A stretch of DNA of 58,881 bases from Ruminococcus flavefaciens (GCA_902762855.1 CACWPR010000003.1:1-58881); one strand, 5' to 3'; shown: positions 1 through 7,938, counted from the first letter of the stretch. The notes: generated by a model from the sequence alone, not told the origin. Translations and numbers: made by a program.

Positions 1-2
1 TT

Positions 3-95
3 GCTCTCGGTGGTGTAGTTTCCCGAACTGCAACCAATGCCGTCAAAAACGGCTCACAAAGCGCTGATAGGTTTTCTATCACTTGGTTTTCGTAG
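3..95 (+). CDS. possible 3' end of a gene cut by the window edge
   Basis: One forward frame is open from the window edge to a TAG at 93-95, about 30 codons, with no start inside the window. The residues are Ala/Val/Ser-rich and end in ...ITWFS. I do not recognise it, and an open frame this short can occur by chance. A small hairpin (66-80, GATAG/CTATC) lies inside the frame, and the whole stretch is downstream of the tRNA-Arg 3' end. Confidence 0.25.
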   Translation, partial: ALGGVVSRTATNAVKNGSQSADRFSITWFS

Positions 96-324
96 AAACA
101 AAAAAGGACTCGATTCCAGTGTTTTCACATTTCGTGAAAGCCACTAAAACCAAGTCCGAAACTTTGTATACTATTTTTTGCCGAAAAAATCGAGATTTGC
201 CTGTATTTCGACCTTTGAAGGGGACTGGATCTGCTCTTTTGAGAGTTCAAATCCTTACACATGGGTAAAACAGCCCAATGTCATCTATGAAAATCGATGT
301 AAATTTTTCGAGATTTGGGTAGCA
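96..324. other. intergenic stretch, no convincing gene
   Basis: No good gene is visible. Short open frames here lack ribosome binding sites and look accidental. The stretch holds the right arm of a 10-base inverted repeat (ACTTGGTTTT at 81-90, AAAACCAAGT at 146-155), a small hairpin around 124-139, and the decamer TCGAGATTTG twice, near 190-199 and 308-317. A segment near 240-262 resembles a tRNA T-arm by eye but does not fold as one. This may be the decayed flank of an element that used the neighbouring tRNA gene, which is speculation. Confidence 0.4.
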
Positions 325-352
325 AAAAAGCCCGATATTTCGGGCTTTTTTT
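325..352. terminator. bidirectional intrinsic terminator beside tRNA-Arg
   Basis: An AGCCCGA/TCGGGCT stem with a short AT loop is flanked by an A-run on the left and a T-run on the right, so it can end transcription in either direction. On the minus strand it lies about 30 bases past the tRNA-Arg 3' end and is the likely tRNA terminator. Confidence 0.85.
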
Positions 353-384
353 GGCATGTCATCAATTTTGTTATGCCATCATGG

Positions 385-456
385 TACGCCTGACTGGAGT
401 CGAACCAGCGCACATGGCGTCGGAGGCCACTGCTCTATCCACTGAGCTACAGGCGC
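385..456 (-). tRNA. tRNA-Arg (anticodon CCG)
   Basis: Read on the minus strand, this 72-base segment folds as a complete cloverleaf. The acceptor stem GCGCCTG pairs with CAGGCGT (one G-U at the tip). The D-arm contains TAGCTCAGTGG. The anticodon stem GTGGC/GCCAT encloses the loop CTCCGAC, giving anticodon CCG, which reads Arg codon CGG. The T-arm contains GGTTCGACTCC and the discriminator base is A. The 3' CCA is not encoded and must be added after transcription. The terminator at 325-352 follows. No second tRNA is adjacent. Confidence 0.95.
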
Positions 457-564
457 ATAAAAAACCTACGATATATATTATACCAGAAAACGGAAAAATA
501 TGCAAGTGGTTGAGAGATTATTATAAAATAAAATTAAATCTCAGCTACAACTCCCTGCTCCGCC

Positions 565-593
565 TTGACTTATGGATGAAAGTATGATATAAT
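565..593 (+). promoter_or_regulatory. sigma-A promoter of the folate operon
   Basis: TTGACT (565-570) and TATAAT (588-593) are separated by 17 bases. A 9-base inverted repeat, AATGAATGC-AAAA-GCATTCATT (591-612), starts inside the -10 box, so it could be an operator or a hairpin at the very 5' end of the transcript. A 23-base stretch (583-605) is identical to 19465-19487 in front of the RadC pair. Confidence 0.85.
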
Positions 594-671
594 GAATGCA
601 AAAGCATTCATTATTTCATAATGCTCAAAATCAGATCCCGCATTATTATTGTTCATCCAGGAGGCAGTGAA

Positions 672-1157
672 ATGGAACTCATCATTGCGAACCGAATCTT
701 ACAGGACCCGCTGTTCCGGGGAAAGCTGGCCGAAATTGAAAGTCTGGAGGAGGACCGCATATTCTGCGGCCACGGCCTGGAGCACCTTCTTAGCGTGGGC
801 AGAATGGCTATGCTCATGTGTATTGAAAAGGGGGTCGAAGTCTCCCCGGATGTCCTATACTCGGCCGCACTTCTCCACGACATTGGACGTGTAGAGGAGT
901 ACACCCTTGGAATTTCCCATGACATCTCAGGTCCGGAAACTGCCGGAAAAATACTGGAACAGGTGGGATGTGACCCGGAAGATTCACAGCAGATACTCCG
1001 CCTGATAGCCGGTCACAGACATAAGGACCCCGACCCTTTGTCCCTGGAAGCAATTTTCTATGCAGCTGACAAAAAGTCCAGAATGTGCAGCTTCTGCAAG
1101 GCGCAGGAGGAATGCTGCTGGCCTGATGAAAAACGAAACCACAGTATCGAGGTGTGA
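672..1157 (+). CDS. HD-domain phosphohydrolase-like protein heading the folate operon
   Basis: The protein has 161 residues. The start is chosen at 672 because GGAGG precedes that ATG at good spacing; an in-frame ATG at 621 has no such site. An HD fold is visible: His34 and His38 (GHGLEH), the His69-Asp70 pair (LLHDIG), and Asp133 (ADK) as a possible distal metal ligand. The C-terminus carries a cysteine cluster (Cys139, Cys142, Cys148, Cys149) that could bind metal. HD proteins usually remove phosphates from nucleotides or similar molecules. It sits one base before folP under the operon promoter, so a folate step such as dephosphorylating a pterin phosphate is an attractive guess, but the substrate is unknown. 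Confidence 0.85.
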   Translation: MELIIANRILQDPLFRGKLAEIESLEEDRIFCGHGLEHLLSVGRMAMLMCIEKGVEVSPDVLYSAALLHDIGRVEEYTLGISHDISGPETAGKILEQVGCDPEDSQQILRLIAGHRHKDPDPLSLEAIFYAADKKSRMCSFCKAQEECCWPDEKRNHSIEV

Positions 1158-1158
1158 T

Positions 1159-1983
1159 ATGAAGATAGGTGAAAAAAACTTTGACCTTCGTGAAAGCTGC
1201 CTTATTATGGGCATTCTCAACGTTACCCCTGACTCATTCTCCGACGGCGGACGTTTCAATGACATAGACTCTGCTCTCAGACAGGCCGAGAAACTGCTTG
1301 CAGAGGGCGCTGACATTATAGACATCGGCGGCGAGTCCACAAGACCCGGTTACGTCATGATCTCAGAGGAAGAGGAGATCGAGCGAACGGCTCCTGTTAT
1401 CCAGGCGGTCAAGGAAAGATTCGGAGTTCCCGTTTCCCTCGATACCTATAAATACAAAGTCGCAGAGGCCGGTATACAGGCCGGTGCAGACCTTATCAAT
1501 GACATCTGGGGACTTCGGTATGACAGCGGTGAAATGGCTGCCCTTATCGCTGAAAACAACATCCCCTGCTGTCTTATGCACAACCGTCACGACCAGAACT
1601 ATTCTAACTTTTTCGAGGACCTCATCTCCGACATGGGGCTGACTCTGGATATTGCCCTGAATGCCGGCATAAAGCCTGAAAATATCCTCATAGACCCCGG
1701 TGTTGGCTTTGCTAAAAGCTACGAGAACAACCTTGAAACTATTGACAGGATAGATGAATTCGGCCGGAGACTTGGCTTCCCTGTACTGCTTGGAGCTTCA
1801 AGAAAATCTGTTATAGGACTCACCCTTGACCTCCCCTCAGACCAGCGTCTGGAAGGGACTATCGCCATTTCAGTGGCAGGCGCAATGAAGGGAGTCTCAG
1901 TACTAAGGGTGCATGACGTTAAAGAAAATCTCAGAGCTGTAAAAATGGCTCTTGCTATAATGAAAGGATACAAACGTGGATAA
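1159..1983 (+). CDS. folP: dihydropteroate synthase
   Basis: This enzyme joins p-aminobenzoate to dihydropterin pyrophosphate to make dihydropteroate; it is the classical sulfonamide target. The 274-residue length is normal. Signature blocks are MGILNVTPDSFSDGG near the N-terminus, DIGGESTRPG, the internal LINDIWG, and the C-terminal RVHDV, a TIM-barrel pterin-binding fold. The open frame extends upstream to 1060, but the ATG at 1159 follows the previous stop by one base and has AGGTG as its binding site, giving a standard N-terminus. It overlaps the next gene by 8 bases, which suggests translational coupling. Confidence 0.97.
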   Translation: MKIGEKNFDLRESCLIMGILNVTPDSFSDGGRFNDIDSALRQAEKLLAEGADIIDIGGESTRPGYVMISEEEEIERTAPVIQAVKERFGVPVSLDTYKYKVAEAGIQAGADLINDIWGLRYDSGEMAALIAENNIPCCLMHNRHDQNYSNFFEDLISDMGLTLDIALNAGIKPENILIDPGVGFAKSYENNLETIDRIDEFGRRLGFPVLLGASRKSVIGLTLDLPSDQRLEGTIAISVAGAMKGVSVLRVHDVKENLRAVKMALAIMKGYKRG

Positions 1984-2797
1984 GATATGCATTGACGATC
2001 TGAAAATTTTCGCAAGACACGGCGTATTTGAACATGAGAACACCAACGGGCAGGACTTCTATGTCAGCGCTCAGCTCTGGCTGGACACAGAGTCCGCAGG
2101 AATGACCGACGACCTTGAAAAGTCCGTTGACTACGGTGCTGTATGCGGACTCATCGGGAAGGTGATGACCGAAAATACCTTCAAGCTCATTGAGTCTGCG
2201 GCTCAGGCAGTTGCAGAGGCTATTCTCACTGCATATCCCCTTGTAAGGCAGGCTGATGTTGAGGTCCGTAAGCCTCATGCACCTATACCAATGGACTTCC
2301 GTTCCGTATCAGTAAAGATAAGCCGTTCCTGGCACAAGGCACTCATTGCTCTTGGCTCAAATATCGGGGACAGCCGTACCTATATATCTGATGCCGTAGA
2401 AAAACTGCGCTCCTCTAAGTACATCCGGGAGGTTAAGCAGTCTGATCTGATAGTCACAAAACCCTACGGCTACACCGACCAGGACGACTTTCTCAACGGA
2501 GCGGTACTCTGTGAGACCTTCCTCTCCCCTCACGGTCTCCTTGACCTCATGCACTGCATCGAGAATGAGGCTGACCGCAAAAGAGAGATACACTGGGGTC
2601 CCCGCACTCTTGACCTCGACCTTATATTTTACGACAAAGAGGTCATCGACACCCCTGACCTGACAGTCCCCCACCCGGATATGCAGAACAGAGACTTCGT
2701 TCTGAGACCTGCCGCAGAACTCATGCCAAACTACATCCACCCTGTACTTGGCATCTCAGTTGCAGAGCTTCTCAGAAAGCTCAAAGAAAATGGCTGA
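1976..2797 (+). CDS. folK: bifunctional dihydroneopterin aldolase / HPPK (FolB-FolK fusion)
   Basis: Two consecutive folate enzymes are fused in 273 residues. Residues 1-115 are dihydroneopterin aldolase (FolB), with KICIDDLKIFARHGVFEHE and the closing KPHAPIPMDFRSVSV. Residues about 120-273 are HPPK (FolK): ALIALGSNIGD, then GPRTLDLDLIFYD with the metal-binding aspartates, then PHPDMQNRDFVL. Together they convert dihydroneopterin to the pyrophosphate used by FolP. Translation starts at GTG within the end of folP. The 3' end overlaps the DHFR start by 8 bases (2790-2797). Such fusions are known in Firmicutes. Confidence 0.95.
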   Translation: MDKICIDDLKIFARHGVFEHENTNGQDFYVSAQLWLDTESAGMTDDLEKSVDYGAVCGLIGKVMTENTFKLIESAAQAVAEAILTAYPLVRQADVEVRKPHAPIPMDFRSVSVKISRSWHKALIALGSNIGDSRTYISDAVEKLRSSKYIREVKQSDLIVTKPYGYTDQDDFLNGAVLCETFLSPHGLLDLMHCIENEADRKREIHWGPRTLDLDLIFYDKEVIDTPDLTVPHPDMQNRDFVLRPAAELMPNYIHPVLGISVAELLRKLKENG

Positions 2798-3770
2798 GGT
2801 AAATATTATTGCCGCAGTCGCCTCCGACGGCACTATCGGCAAAAACGGCAGTATACCATGGGACATTCCTGAGGACAGAAGCTATTTCCGCAGACTTACC
2901 ACCGGAAACGTCTGCATAATGGGACGAAGGACATTCGAGAGCATCGGCAGACCGCTCCCGGAGAGACAATGTATCGTAGTGTCCTCGGAAAGGGAATATA
3001 CCGGAGAAATGCTGTGCTCAGCCAGAAGTCTGAGGGAGGCTATTGAAAAGGCAAATGCCTATATCACGGAAAATTCACCTTCCGCCAGCATATTTCTCTG
3101 CGGAGGGAGCCGCATTTATTCAGAAGGTCTTGAACTTGCCTGCCGGCTGTACCTGACGGAGCTTGACAGGCCGTACCATGGCGATACTTTATTCCCTGAG
3201 TTCTCCTCTGAGGATTTCATCTGCATCAGCCGCAGGTCAGCAGAAACTCCGGGATGTACATTTGCAGTATACGAAAGAACAGGAAATAAAAAATATACCG
3301 GTAAAGGAGAGTGCAGCATGAAGCTTGCAGAGGCATTACAGGAAAGAGCAGACCTCAATCGAAATATCGCTCAGCTCCGTGAAAGGCTGTGCGCCAACGC
3401 TATCGTCCAGGAAAACGAAAGTCCTGCTGAGGATCCGAAGGACCTTCTCAAGGAACTTAACTCATCTATTGACCGCCTGCAGGAGCTCATGGAGAGGATC
3501 AATCTCACAAACAGCCTTGTTGAATATGAGGGCAGGACCATTACTCAGCTCATCGCTCAGAAGGACTGCCTGAAGGTACGCATCAGCGCATACAAGTCCC
3601 TTGTCAGCGATGCCAGCCAGACCGGACACAGAGCAAGAATGACTGAGATAAAGCTGCTCAGTACAGTTGATGTGAAGAAATTACAGTCCGAGATAGACAA
3701 GATGTCAAAGGAACTCAGACTTTTGGACAACACCATACAGTCCCTCAACTGGACTACAGAATTGAAGTAA
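2790..3770 (+). CDS. folA: dihydrofolate reductase fused to a DIP1984-family domain
   Basis: The protein has 326 residues. Residues 1-165 are DHFR: IIAAVASDGTIGKNGSIPWD (substrate and NADPH loop), MGRRTFESIGRPLPER, and FLCGGSRIYSEGL. DHFR should end near AVYER, but the frame continues without a stop through a short linker into residues 177-326. That part is a coiled helical domain starting MKLAEALQERADLNR, which resembles the stand-alone DIP1984 family of unknown function. A strong ribosome binding site (AAAGGAGAG) stands 6 bases before the internal ATG at 3318, so the second domain may also be made alone. Either a real fusion or a recently lost stop codon would explain this. Confidence 0.9.
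   Translation: MAEVNIIAAVASDGTIGKNGSIPWDIPEDRSYFRRLTTGNVCIMGRRTFESIGRPLPERQCIVVSSEREYTGEMLCSARSLREAIEKANAYITENSPSASIFLCGGSRIYSEGLELACRLYLTELDRPYHGDTLFPEFSSEDFICISRRSAETPGCTFAVYERTGNKKYTGKGECSMKLAEALQERADLNRNIAQLRERLCANAIVQENESPAEDPKDLLKELNSSIDRLQELMERINLTNSLVEYEGRTITQLIAQKDCLKVRISAYKSLVSDASQTGHRARMTEIKLLSTVDVKKLQSEIDKMSKELRLLDNTIQSLNWTTELK
3318..3770 (+). CDS. possible internal translation product: DIP1984-like protein
   Basis: This is an alternative product of the previous gene, starting at the ATG at 3318 behind a near-consensus AAAGGAGAG. It would be a 150-residue, mostly helical protein, charged and rich in Leu, Lys and Glu, about the length of DIP1984-family proteins and beginning where they begin. 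Its function is not known; some family members are labelled septicolysin-like. I list it separately because the ribosome binding site would be pointless if only the fusion were made. Confidence 0.5.
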   Translation: MKLAEALQERADLNRNIAQLRERLCANAIVQENESPAEDPKDLLKELNSSIDRLQELMERINLTNSLVEYEGRTITQLIAQKDCLKVRISAYKSLVSDASQTGHRARMTEIKLLSTVDVKKLQSEIDKMSKELRLLDNTIQSLNWTTELK

Positions 3771-3980
3771 TAACTCCGGTGTAGCGCAGGCAGGGCGAAT
3801 GCAAAGGGTCTCCTTTTCCCTGGATAAAAGGAATTAGTGAGCGTCAGGAGCGGCGCTGAAACGTCTTTGACGAAGGATCGTTATGCTCAGACAGCGCACA
3901 AATGCATCGTTATCGCTATAACTCATTACCGTGCATTGACTGACTGCGTGAGGGCGTGGATAGGGGAAATGGAGGCAATT
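3771..3980 (+). other. structured leader before the nitroreductase gene
   Basis: This 210-base gap has no start codon with a ribosome binding site until 3981. Several pairings are visible: GCGCTG (3853-3858) with CAGCGC (3892-3897), enclosing a small CGTC/GACG hairpin, and AATGCA (3901-3906) with TGCATT (3932-3937). It does not match the FMN, TPP or SAM riboswitch consensus as I know them. The nitroreductase frame stays open upstream to 3837, so an N-terminal extension is possible but less likely. Confidence 0.4.
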
Positions 3981-4811
3981 ATGGAGATATCTTATATACA
4001 GCTCATGGAGGAGCGGCACAGCGTCCGCACCTTCGACGGAAGACCTGTCCCTATGGAAATAAGAGACCGGCTGATACAGGCTGCTGAACAGACTGAAAGT
4101 CCATTCGGCGCAAAGGCAAGAGCAGAACTCATCGAACAGGCTCCTGGTGCCGGAACACCTCATCTGGGCACTTATGGAGTTATCAAGGGAGCTGCTCTGT
4201 ACATGGGGATAGTCTCTCAGCGTCATCACTTTGAACTGGAACACATAGGCTACGTCGGCCAGGAATTGCTTCTGCTGGCTCAGAGCATGGGTCTTTCCGG
4301 CTGCTGGCTGGGCGGAACTTTCAACAAAACTGTCTTTGCCAAAGCCATGGGTCTTGGAGAAAAAGAGATAATGCCTGCGGTCATACCGCTTGGCTGGCCG
4401 GCTGACAAGGTCCGCATGACTGAAAAAGTCATGAGAACTACCACAAAGGCCGACTCCCGTCTACCATGGGACCAGCTCTTCTTCCGTGACAGCTTTAAGG
4501 TACCTCTGACGGAAAAGGCTGCCGGACACTATGCCGCCGCCCTTGAATGCATAAGACTCGCTCCCTCTGCTGTGAACAAGCAGCCCTGGAGGATAATTTT
4601 CCATGACCACGGCTTCCACTTCTATCAGGCTCATACTATAAATACTCCCGGCCGTGAAATGGACATCCAGCGTATAGATATGGGCATAGCCATGTGCCAG
4701 TTCCACCTGGCCATGAAGGAGCTCGGCGCTGTAGGACGCTTTGCAGAGCGTCCCCAGGACGGTGTATCAGCAGACACGGAATGGGATTACCTCATATCCT
4801 ATGTAAAATAG
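3981..4811 (+). CDS. nitroreductase-family flavoprotein (TM1586-like)
   Basis: The 276-residue protein has the nitroreductase pattern: an N-terminal EERHSVRTF that contacts the FMN phosphate, GYVGQELLLLAQSMGLSGCWLGG in the middle, and a second half-domain with LAPSAVNKQPWRI, the usual FMN-binding S-x-x-N-x-Q-P-W block. The doubled arrangement suggests the single-chain TM1586 subfamily. Such enzymes use FMN and NAD(P)H to reduce nitro-aromatics, quinones or flavins; the natural substrate is unknown. The start is chosen at 3981 because GGAGG lies 5 bases upstream. A possible structured leader precedes it and no partner gene follows closely. Confidence 0.85.
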   Translation: MEISYIQLMEERHSVRTFDGRPVPMEIRDRLIQAAEQTESPFGAKARAELIEQAPGAGTPHLGTYGVIKGAALYMGIVSQRHHFELEHIGYVGQELLLLAQSMGLSGCWLGGTFNKTVFAKAMGLGEKEIMPAVIPLGWPADKVRMTEKVMRTTTKADSRLPWDQLFFRDSFKVPLTEKAAGHYAAALECIRLAPSAVNKQPWRIIFHDHGFHFYQAHTINTPGREMDIQRIDMGIAMCQFHLAMKELGAVGRFAERPQDGVSADTEWDYLISYVK

Positions 4812-4840
4812 CCCTTTTCTGCATTTTTTGCAAAAAAGAC

Positions 4841-4869
4841 TTGTATTGTGCCGGAGTTTATGGTATAAT
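4841..4869 (+). promoter_or_regulatory. sigma-A promoter for the YiiX-like gene
   Basis: TTGTAT and TATAAT are separated by 17 bases. The -10 box is 35 bases before the TTG start at 4905. Confidence 0.75.
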
Positions 4870-4904
4870 ACCTATATATGCATTAATGTAAAGGAGGGAA
4901 CAGC

Positions 4905-5477
4905 TTGGAGGAATACATTTACCTCATCATCGCACAGACAGGAACAAGGCCTGCAAGATTCTTCAGATTCTTCACTAAAAAGCCTTATAATCATGTCTCC
5001 CTGTCCGGTGATGTCACCCTCTCGGAAATGTACAGTTTCTGCCGTACCTACCGCAGATTCCCCCTTCCCGCTACCTTCAACAAAGAGACCGTCGGTCAGG
5101 GTACCCTCGGAAAATTCCGGTACATCCCCTGCGAGATATACCGCATACCCGTTACACCCGGCCAGAAAAGTGAGTATAACCGCATAATCAGGCACTTCGC
5201 CAACAACCGCAGCGTATACTCATATAATCTCCTCGGTCTCCTTGCTGTTTATTTCAATATCGAATGGAACCGCAGAAAGAGCTTTGTCTGTTCACAGTTC
5301 GTGGCTTACACCATGGATAAAATAGGGATCCCACTTGAAAAGCCTTTCTGCCTTTATAAACCCGATGATTTCCGCAGCTTTCCCGGTTCTACTCTCATAT
5401 ATTCCGGTGAGCTCAACAGCTTCTACTACGATATGCACTCAGATATCAGCCAGCAGAGAAATCAGATAGCACGCTGA
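4905..5477 (+). CDS. YiiX/NlpC-P60-like permuted papain-fold hydrolase
   Basis: The 190-residue protein starts at TTG (MEEYIYLII) behind AAAGGAGGG. It looks like the permuted NlpC/P60 group: a His in KPYNHVSLS near residue 30 and a Cys in SFVCSQFVAY near residue 130 are the likely catalytic pair. Family members cleave amide or thioester bonds in peptides or lipids. No signal peptide is visible, so it is probably cytoplasmic. It has its own promoter. Its last 39 bases overlap the convergent small gene at 5439-5744. Confidence 0.7.
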   Translation: MEEYIYLIIAQTGTRPARFFRFFTKKPYNHVSLSGDVTLSEMYSFCRTYRRFPLPATFNKETVGQGTLGKFRYIPCEIYRIPVTPGQKSEYNRIIRHFANNRSVYSYNLLGLLAVYFNIEWNRRKSFVCSQFVAYTMDKIGIPLEKPFCLYKPDDFRSFPGSTLIYSGELNSFYYDMHSDISQQRNQIAR

Positions 5478-5744
5478 CCTCACCTCATCCGGGGAAAGTA
5501 TATAAGCACCGCAGTACAGACTGCTGTCCGGCTCGGCTGCCGAAAGGTCTATATCCACTCTGTGCTCCAGCACCGTCACAGAGGCTTTACTGCCGCTGAC
5601 GTCAAGGCTTGCAGGAGCGATCTTATCCCCGGCCATACGGTTGTAGGAGTTAGTATAACAATTTATGAACATCCATGACCCGCCTGTCAGGAGCAGATAC
5701 AGAAATATCGCTCTTATGGCGGTTTTTTTCTTTTTTATGGCCAT
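5439..5744 (-). CDS. small membrane-anchored protein coupled to spoIIP
   Basis: The 101-residue protein starts at an ATG that overlaps the spoIIP stop (TAATG), so translation is probably coupled. It has a basic N-terminus (MAIKKKKTA), one transmembrane segment at about residues 10-29, and a predicted extracytoplasmic remainder. I do not recognise a family. Its place directly behind spoIIP suggests a sporulation or wall-remodelling accessory role, which is inference from position only. The 3' end overlaps the convergent YiiX-like gene. Confidence 0.7.
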   Translation of the reverse strand: MAIKKKKTAIRAIFLYLLLTGGSWMFINCYTNSYNRMAGDKIAPASLDVSGSKASVTVLEHRVDIDLSAAEPDSSLYCGAYILSPDEVRSACYLISLLADI

Positions 5745-6922
5745 TATTTGTCCTCTTTCATGGAATCAAGCAGTTCCCCAAGAGACTTTCCTATGAGCTG
5801 CCCGGAGTACTGGACCTGTTCCAGAGTATTTCCGTGAGAACCTACTTCTATAAGCAGGCTCCCGGTGGTAAGGTCCTGATTGTAGTGACGGTAGTCAAAG
5901 AGTATGGGCCTGGTCAGTCCAGGTGAATCACTTTCCAGTTTTTCCTGAAAACGACAGGCAAAGTGAAAATTCTTCATGTAGTCCGGCATCCCCATAGTCC
6001 CGTCGTCACAGCCGGATATGAGCATTATCTGCGCCGCCTCCCGGCCATTAATGACTGAATAAGGCTGATATGCAGTATTCTCCCCTCCTATTGCATCCCT
6101 ATGGATGTCGAGCGCTACCTTGATGCTGGGATACTGCTCCAGTATAGGCACTATTGATTCCCTGCTGCGGTCGTAGGCTCCGTTGTAGGATGGATAGTCA
6201 TGAATGGTGCGAACGTGTATCACTCCTATCCCCTTTGCCTCCAGCTCTGCCTGAATGGCATCCCCTACCATGACTACATTCTTGGTCTCGTCAGTAGTTC
6301 GGTAGTTGAAGGACGGGTCATACTCCTCCCGGACATACGGCTCAAAGCTCTCACAGGTGTGAGTGTGGTATATCAGCACCTGCGGCTCTGAGGTGTCACT
6401 TATGGTGAAATCCGCAAAGCACTGGCTCTCACGCTTCAGAACGTCGTTGGATACGGAAGTCTTGTTGTTGACCTGTCCGCCGCCTTCAAGGTCGATGAAC
6501 GTTGTCCCGGAATAGGGTCCGTAGGTATTCCTGATTATCTGCCCTCCCCCTGTGTTCCACTGACTGTCAGCAGGATAGGGCTTGTCGCCTGGGTCATCTG
6601 AGGTCATTTCAAGTGGACTTTTCAGCCGTGTCACCACATCTGAAACTGTCTCCGCCGCATAGCCATAACCCTCTGACAATATAACTGCGGAGTTAAGTAT
6701 GTCCTGTTCCTCCGGGACCTCCTGCCGGACCAGAGCCTTTTCCGGATAGTCCACCGATGCTCCTGCTGAGGGAGTTTTCCCGGCACTGAGACTGCTTGTC
6801 TGTACCAATGCAGACCTTATTCCGGAGACTCCCCTTGCACCTGCGGCAAGTCCCAGAGGAAGTGCTATAAGCAGGCATAGTTTAACCGCAGCAGTCAGCC
6901 TGCGTCGTTTGCGTCTTGTCAT
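5744..6922 (-). CDS. spoIIP: stage II sporulation protein P (SpoIIP)
   Basis: SpoIIP is the peptidoglycan amidase/endopeptidase of the SpoIID-P-M machine that thins septal wall so the mother cell can engulf the forespore. The 392-residue protein has a basic N-terminus and a transmembrane helix near residues 12-30, a variable linker, and the catalytic domain from about residue 170. The domain shows VLIYHTHTCESF, VALDIHRDAIGG and LIEVGSHGNTLEQ, the blocks that hold the metal ligands. Ruminococci are often called non-sporulating, so an apparently intact copy is notable. A small coupled gene follows. Confidence 0.93.
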   Translation of the reverse strand: MTRRKRRRLTAAVKLCLLIALPLGLAAGARGVSGIRSALVQTSSLSAGKTPSAGASVDYPEKALVRQEVPEEQDILNSAVILSEGYGYAAETVSDVVTRLKSPLEMTSDDPGDKPYPADSQWNTGGGQIIRNTYGPYSGTTFIDLEGGGQVNNKTSVSNDVLKRESQCFADFTISDTSEPQVLIYHTHTCESFEPYVREEYDPSFNYRTTDETKNVVMVGDAIQAELEAKGIGVIHVRTIHDYPSYNGAYDRSRESIVPILEQYPSIKVALDIHRDAIGGENTAYQPYSVINGREAAQIMLISGCDDGTMGMPDYMKNFHFACRFQEKLESDSPGLTRPILFDYRHYNQDLTTGSLLIEVGSHGNTLEQVQYSGQLIGKSLGELLDSMKEDK

Positions 6923-7050
6923 ATCCTCACCTCATTATTATATCCTTTCAATTGATTATATTCACCAACGGACAGGATTATTTCTCCCAGCGTAAAAAAG
7001 GCAGTCATTTCCTGAACTTTTCCCGCATAATATCACATGAGGTGATAGCT

Positions 7051-7938
7051 ATGTATCTTTGCTGCAACATAAAAAAATTTCTTAGGCTGCTGCTGACAGA
7101 TGCCGCAATTTTTGCCATATGCGGACTGGTCTTTTTCGTCGGCAGAAAAGTCTTTCGCTCATCGGCAACATCAGAGGAAGAGTCTCCGGTGCCGCTTCCG
7201 GTAATAATGTATCACAGTGTCTGGGATACGTCTCCTTCGGAATACGTGGTAACTCCCGAACAGCTCGACTCAGACCTGAAATGGCTCCGGGACAATGGCT
7301 ATTCCTCGGTCTCAGCAGAGGAACTTGTCAGGTATACTCACGGCCAGGGAGCTCTCCCGGATAAGCCTGTTCTTATTACATTCGACGACGGCCACTACAA
7401 CAATCTTTCAGACGCACTGCCTGTTTTTGAGAAGTATGATATGTGTTTTATTGTCTCTGTTGTAGGGAGCTACACCGACTCACTTGCTCCTGCTGACCCT
7501 CATTGCAGTGCCTATTCATACCTTACCTGGGAGGACATCTCAGCTCTGCTCAGCTCCGGCAGAGCCGAGATAGGGAACCACACTTATGCAATGCACTCCA
7601 ATTCTGCCGGACGTAAGGGATGTGCCAGAATGAACGGCGAGTCCGAGGAGGACTATCGCTCTGCCCTTCGTGATGACCTTACACTGCTGCAAACAGAGTC
7701 CGCCGCTGAACTGGGATATTCTCCATTCATTTTTGCCTATCCTTTTGGACTCATCAGCCGTGAGAGCGTTCCTGTACTGCGTGACATGGGGTTTCTGATA
7801 ACACTGACCTGCTACGAGCGGATGAACTACATCTCCCGTGACCCCGACTGTCTCTTCGGACTTGACCGCTTCAACCGAAGCGGTCTGTTGTCAACTGAGG
7901 AGTATATGACCAGAATGACAAAGGACATTGAAGCATAG
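7051..7938 (+). CDS. membrane-anchored polysaccharide deacetylase (NodB fold)
   Basis: This is a 295-residue protein starting at 7051 behind GAGGTGAT; the frame stays open further upstream without a binding site. One transmembrane segment (about residues 14-31) anchors an extracellular NodB domain. LPVIMYHSVW opens the domain, ITFDDGHYNN supplies the catalytic and metal aspartates, NHTYAMHS supplies the two metal histidines, and FAYPFG follows. Such enzymes remove acetyl groups from peptidoglycan or other cell-surface glycans. The gene is divergent from spoIIP, so the two may share a regulatory region. Confidence 0.9.
   Translation: MYLCCNIKKFLRLLLTDAAIFAICGLVFFVGRKVFRSSATSEEESPVPLPVIMYHSVWDTSPSEYVVTPEQLDSDLKWLRDNGYSSVSAEELVRYTHGQGALPDKPVLITFDDGHYNNLSDALPVFEKYDMCFIVSVVGSYTDSLAPADPHCSAYSYLTWEDISALLSSGRAEIGNHTYAMHSNSAGRKGCARMNGESEEDYRSALRDDLTLLQTESAAELGYSPFIFAYPFGLISRESVPVLRDMGFLITLTCYERMNYISRDPDCLFGLDRFNRSGLLSTEEYMTRMTKDIEA

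Noticed and set aside
81-155. Inverted repeat as transposon ends
   Set aside because: Only 10 bases long, 55 apart, and no transposase or target duplication visible.
200-270. tRNA-like 3' end (GAGTTCAAATCC)
   Set aside because: The T-stem does not pair and no anticodon or acceptor arm can be placed.
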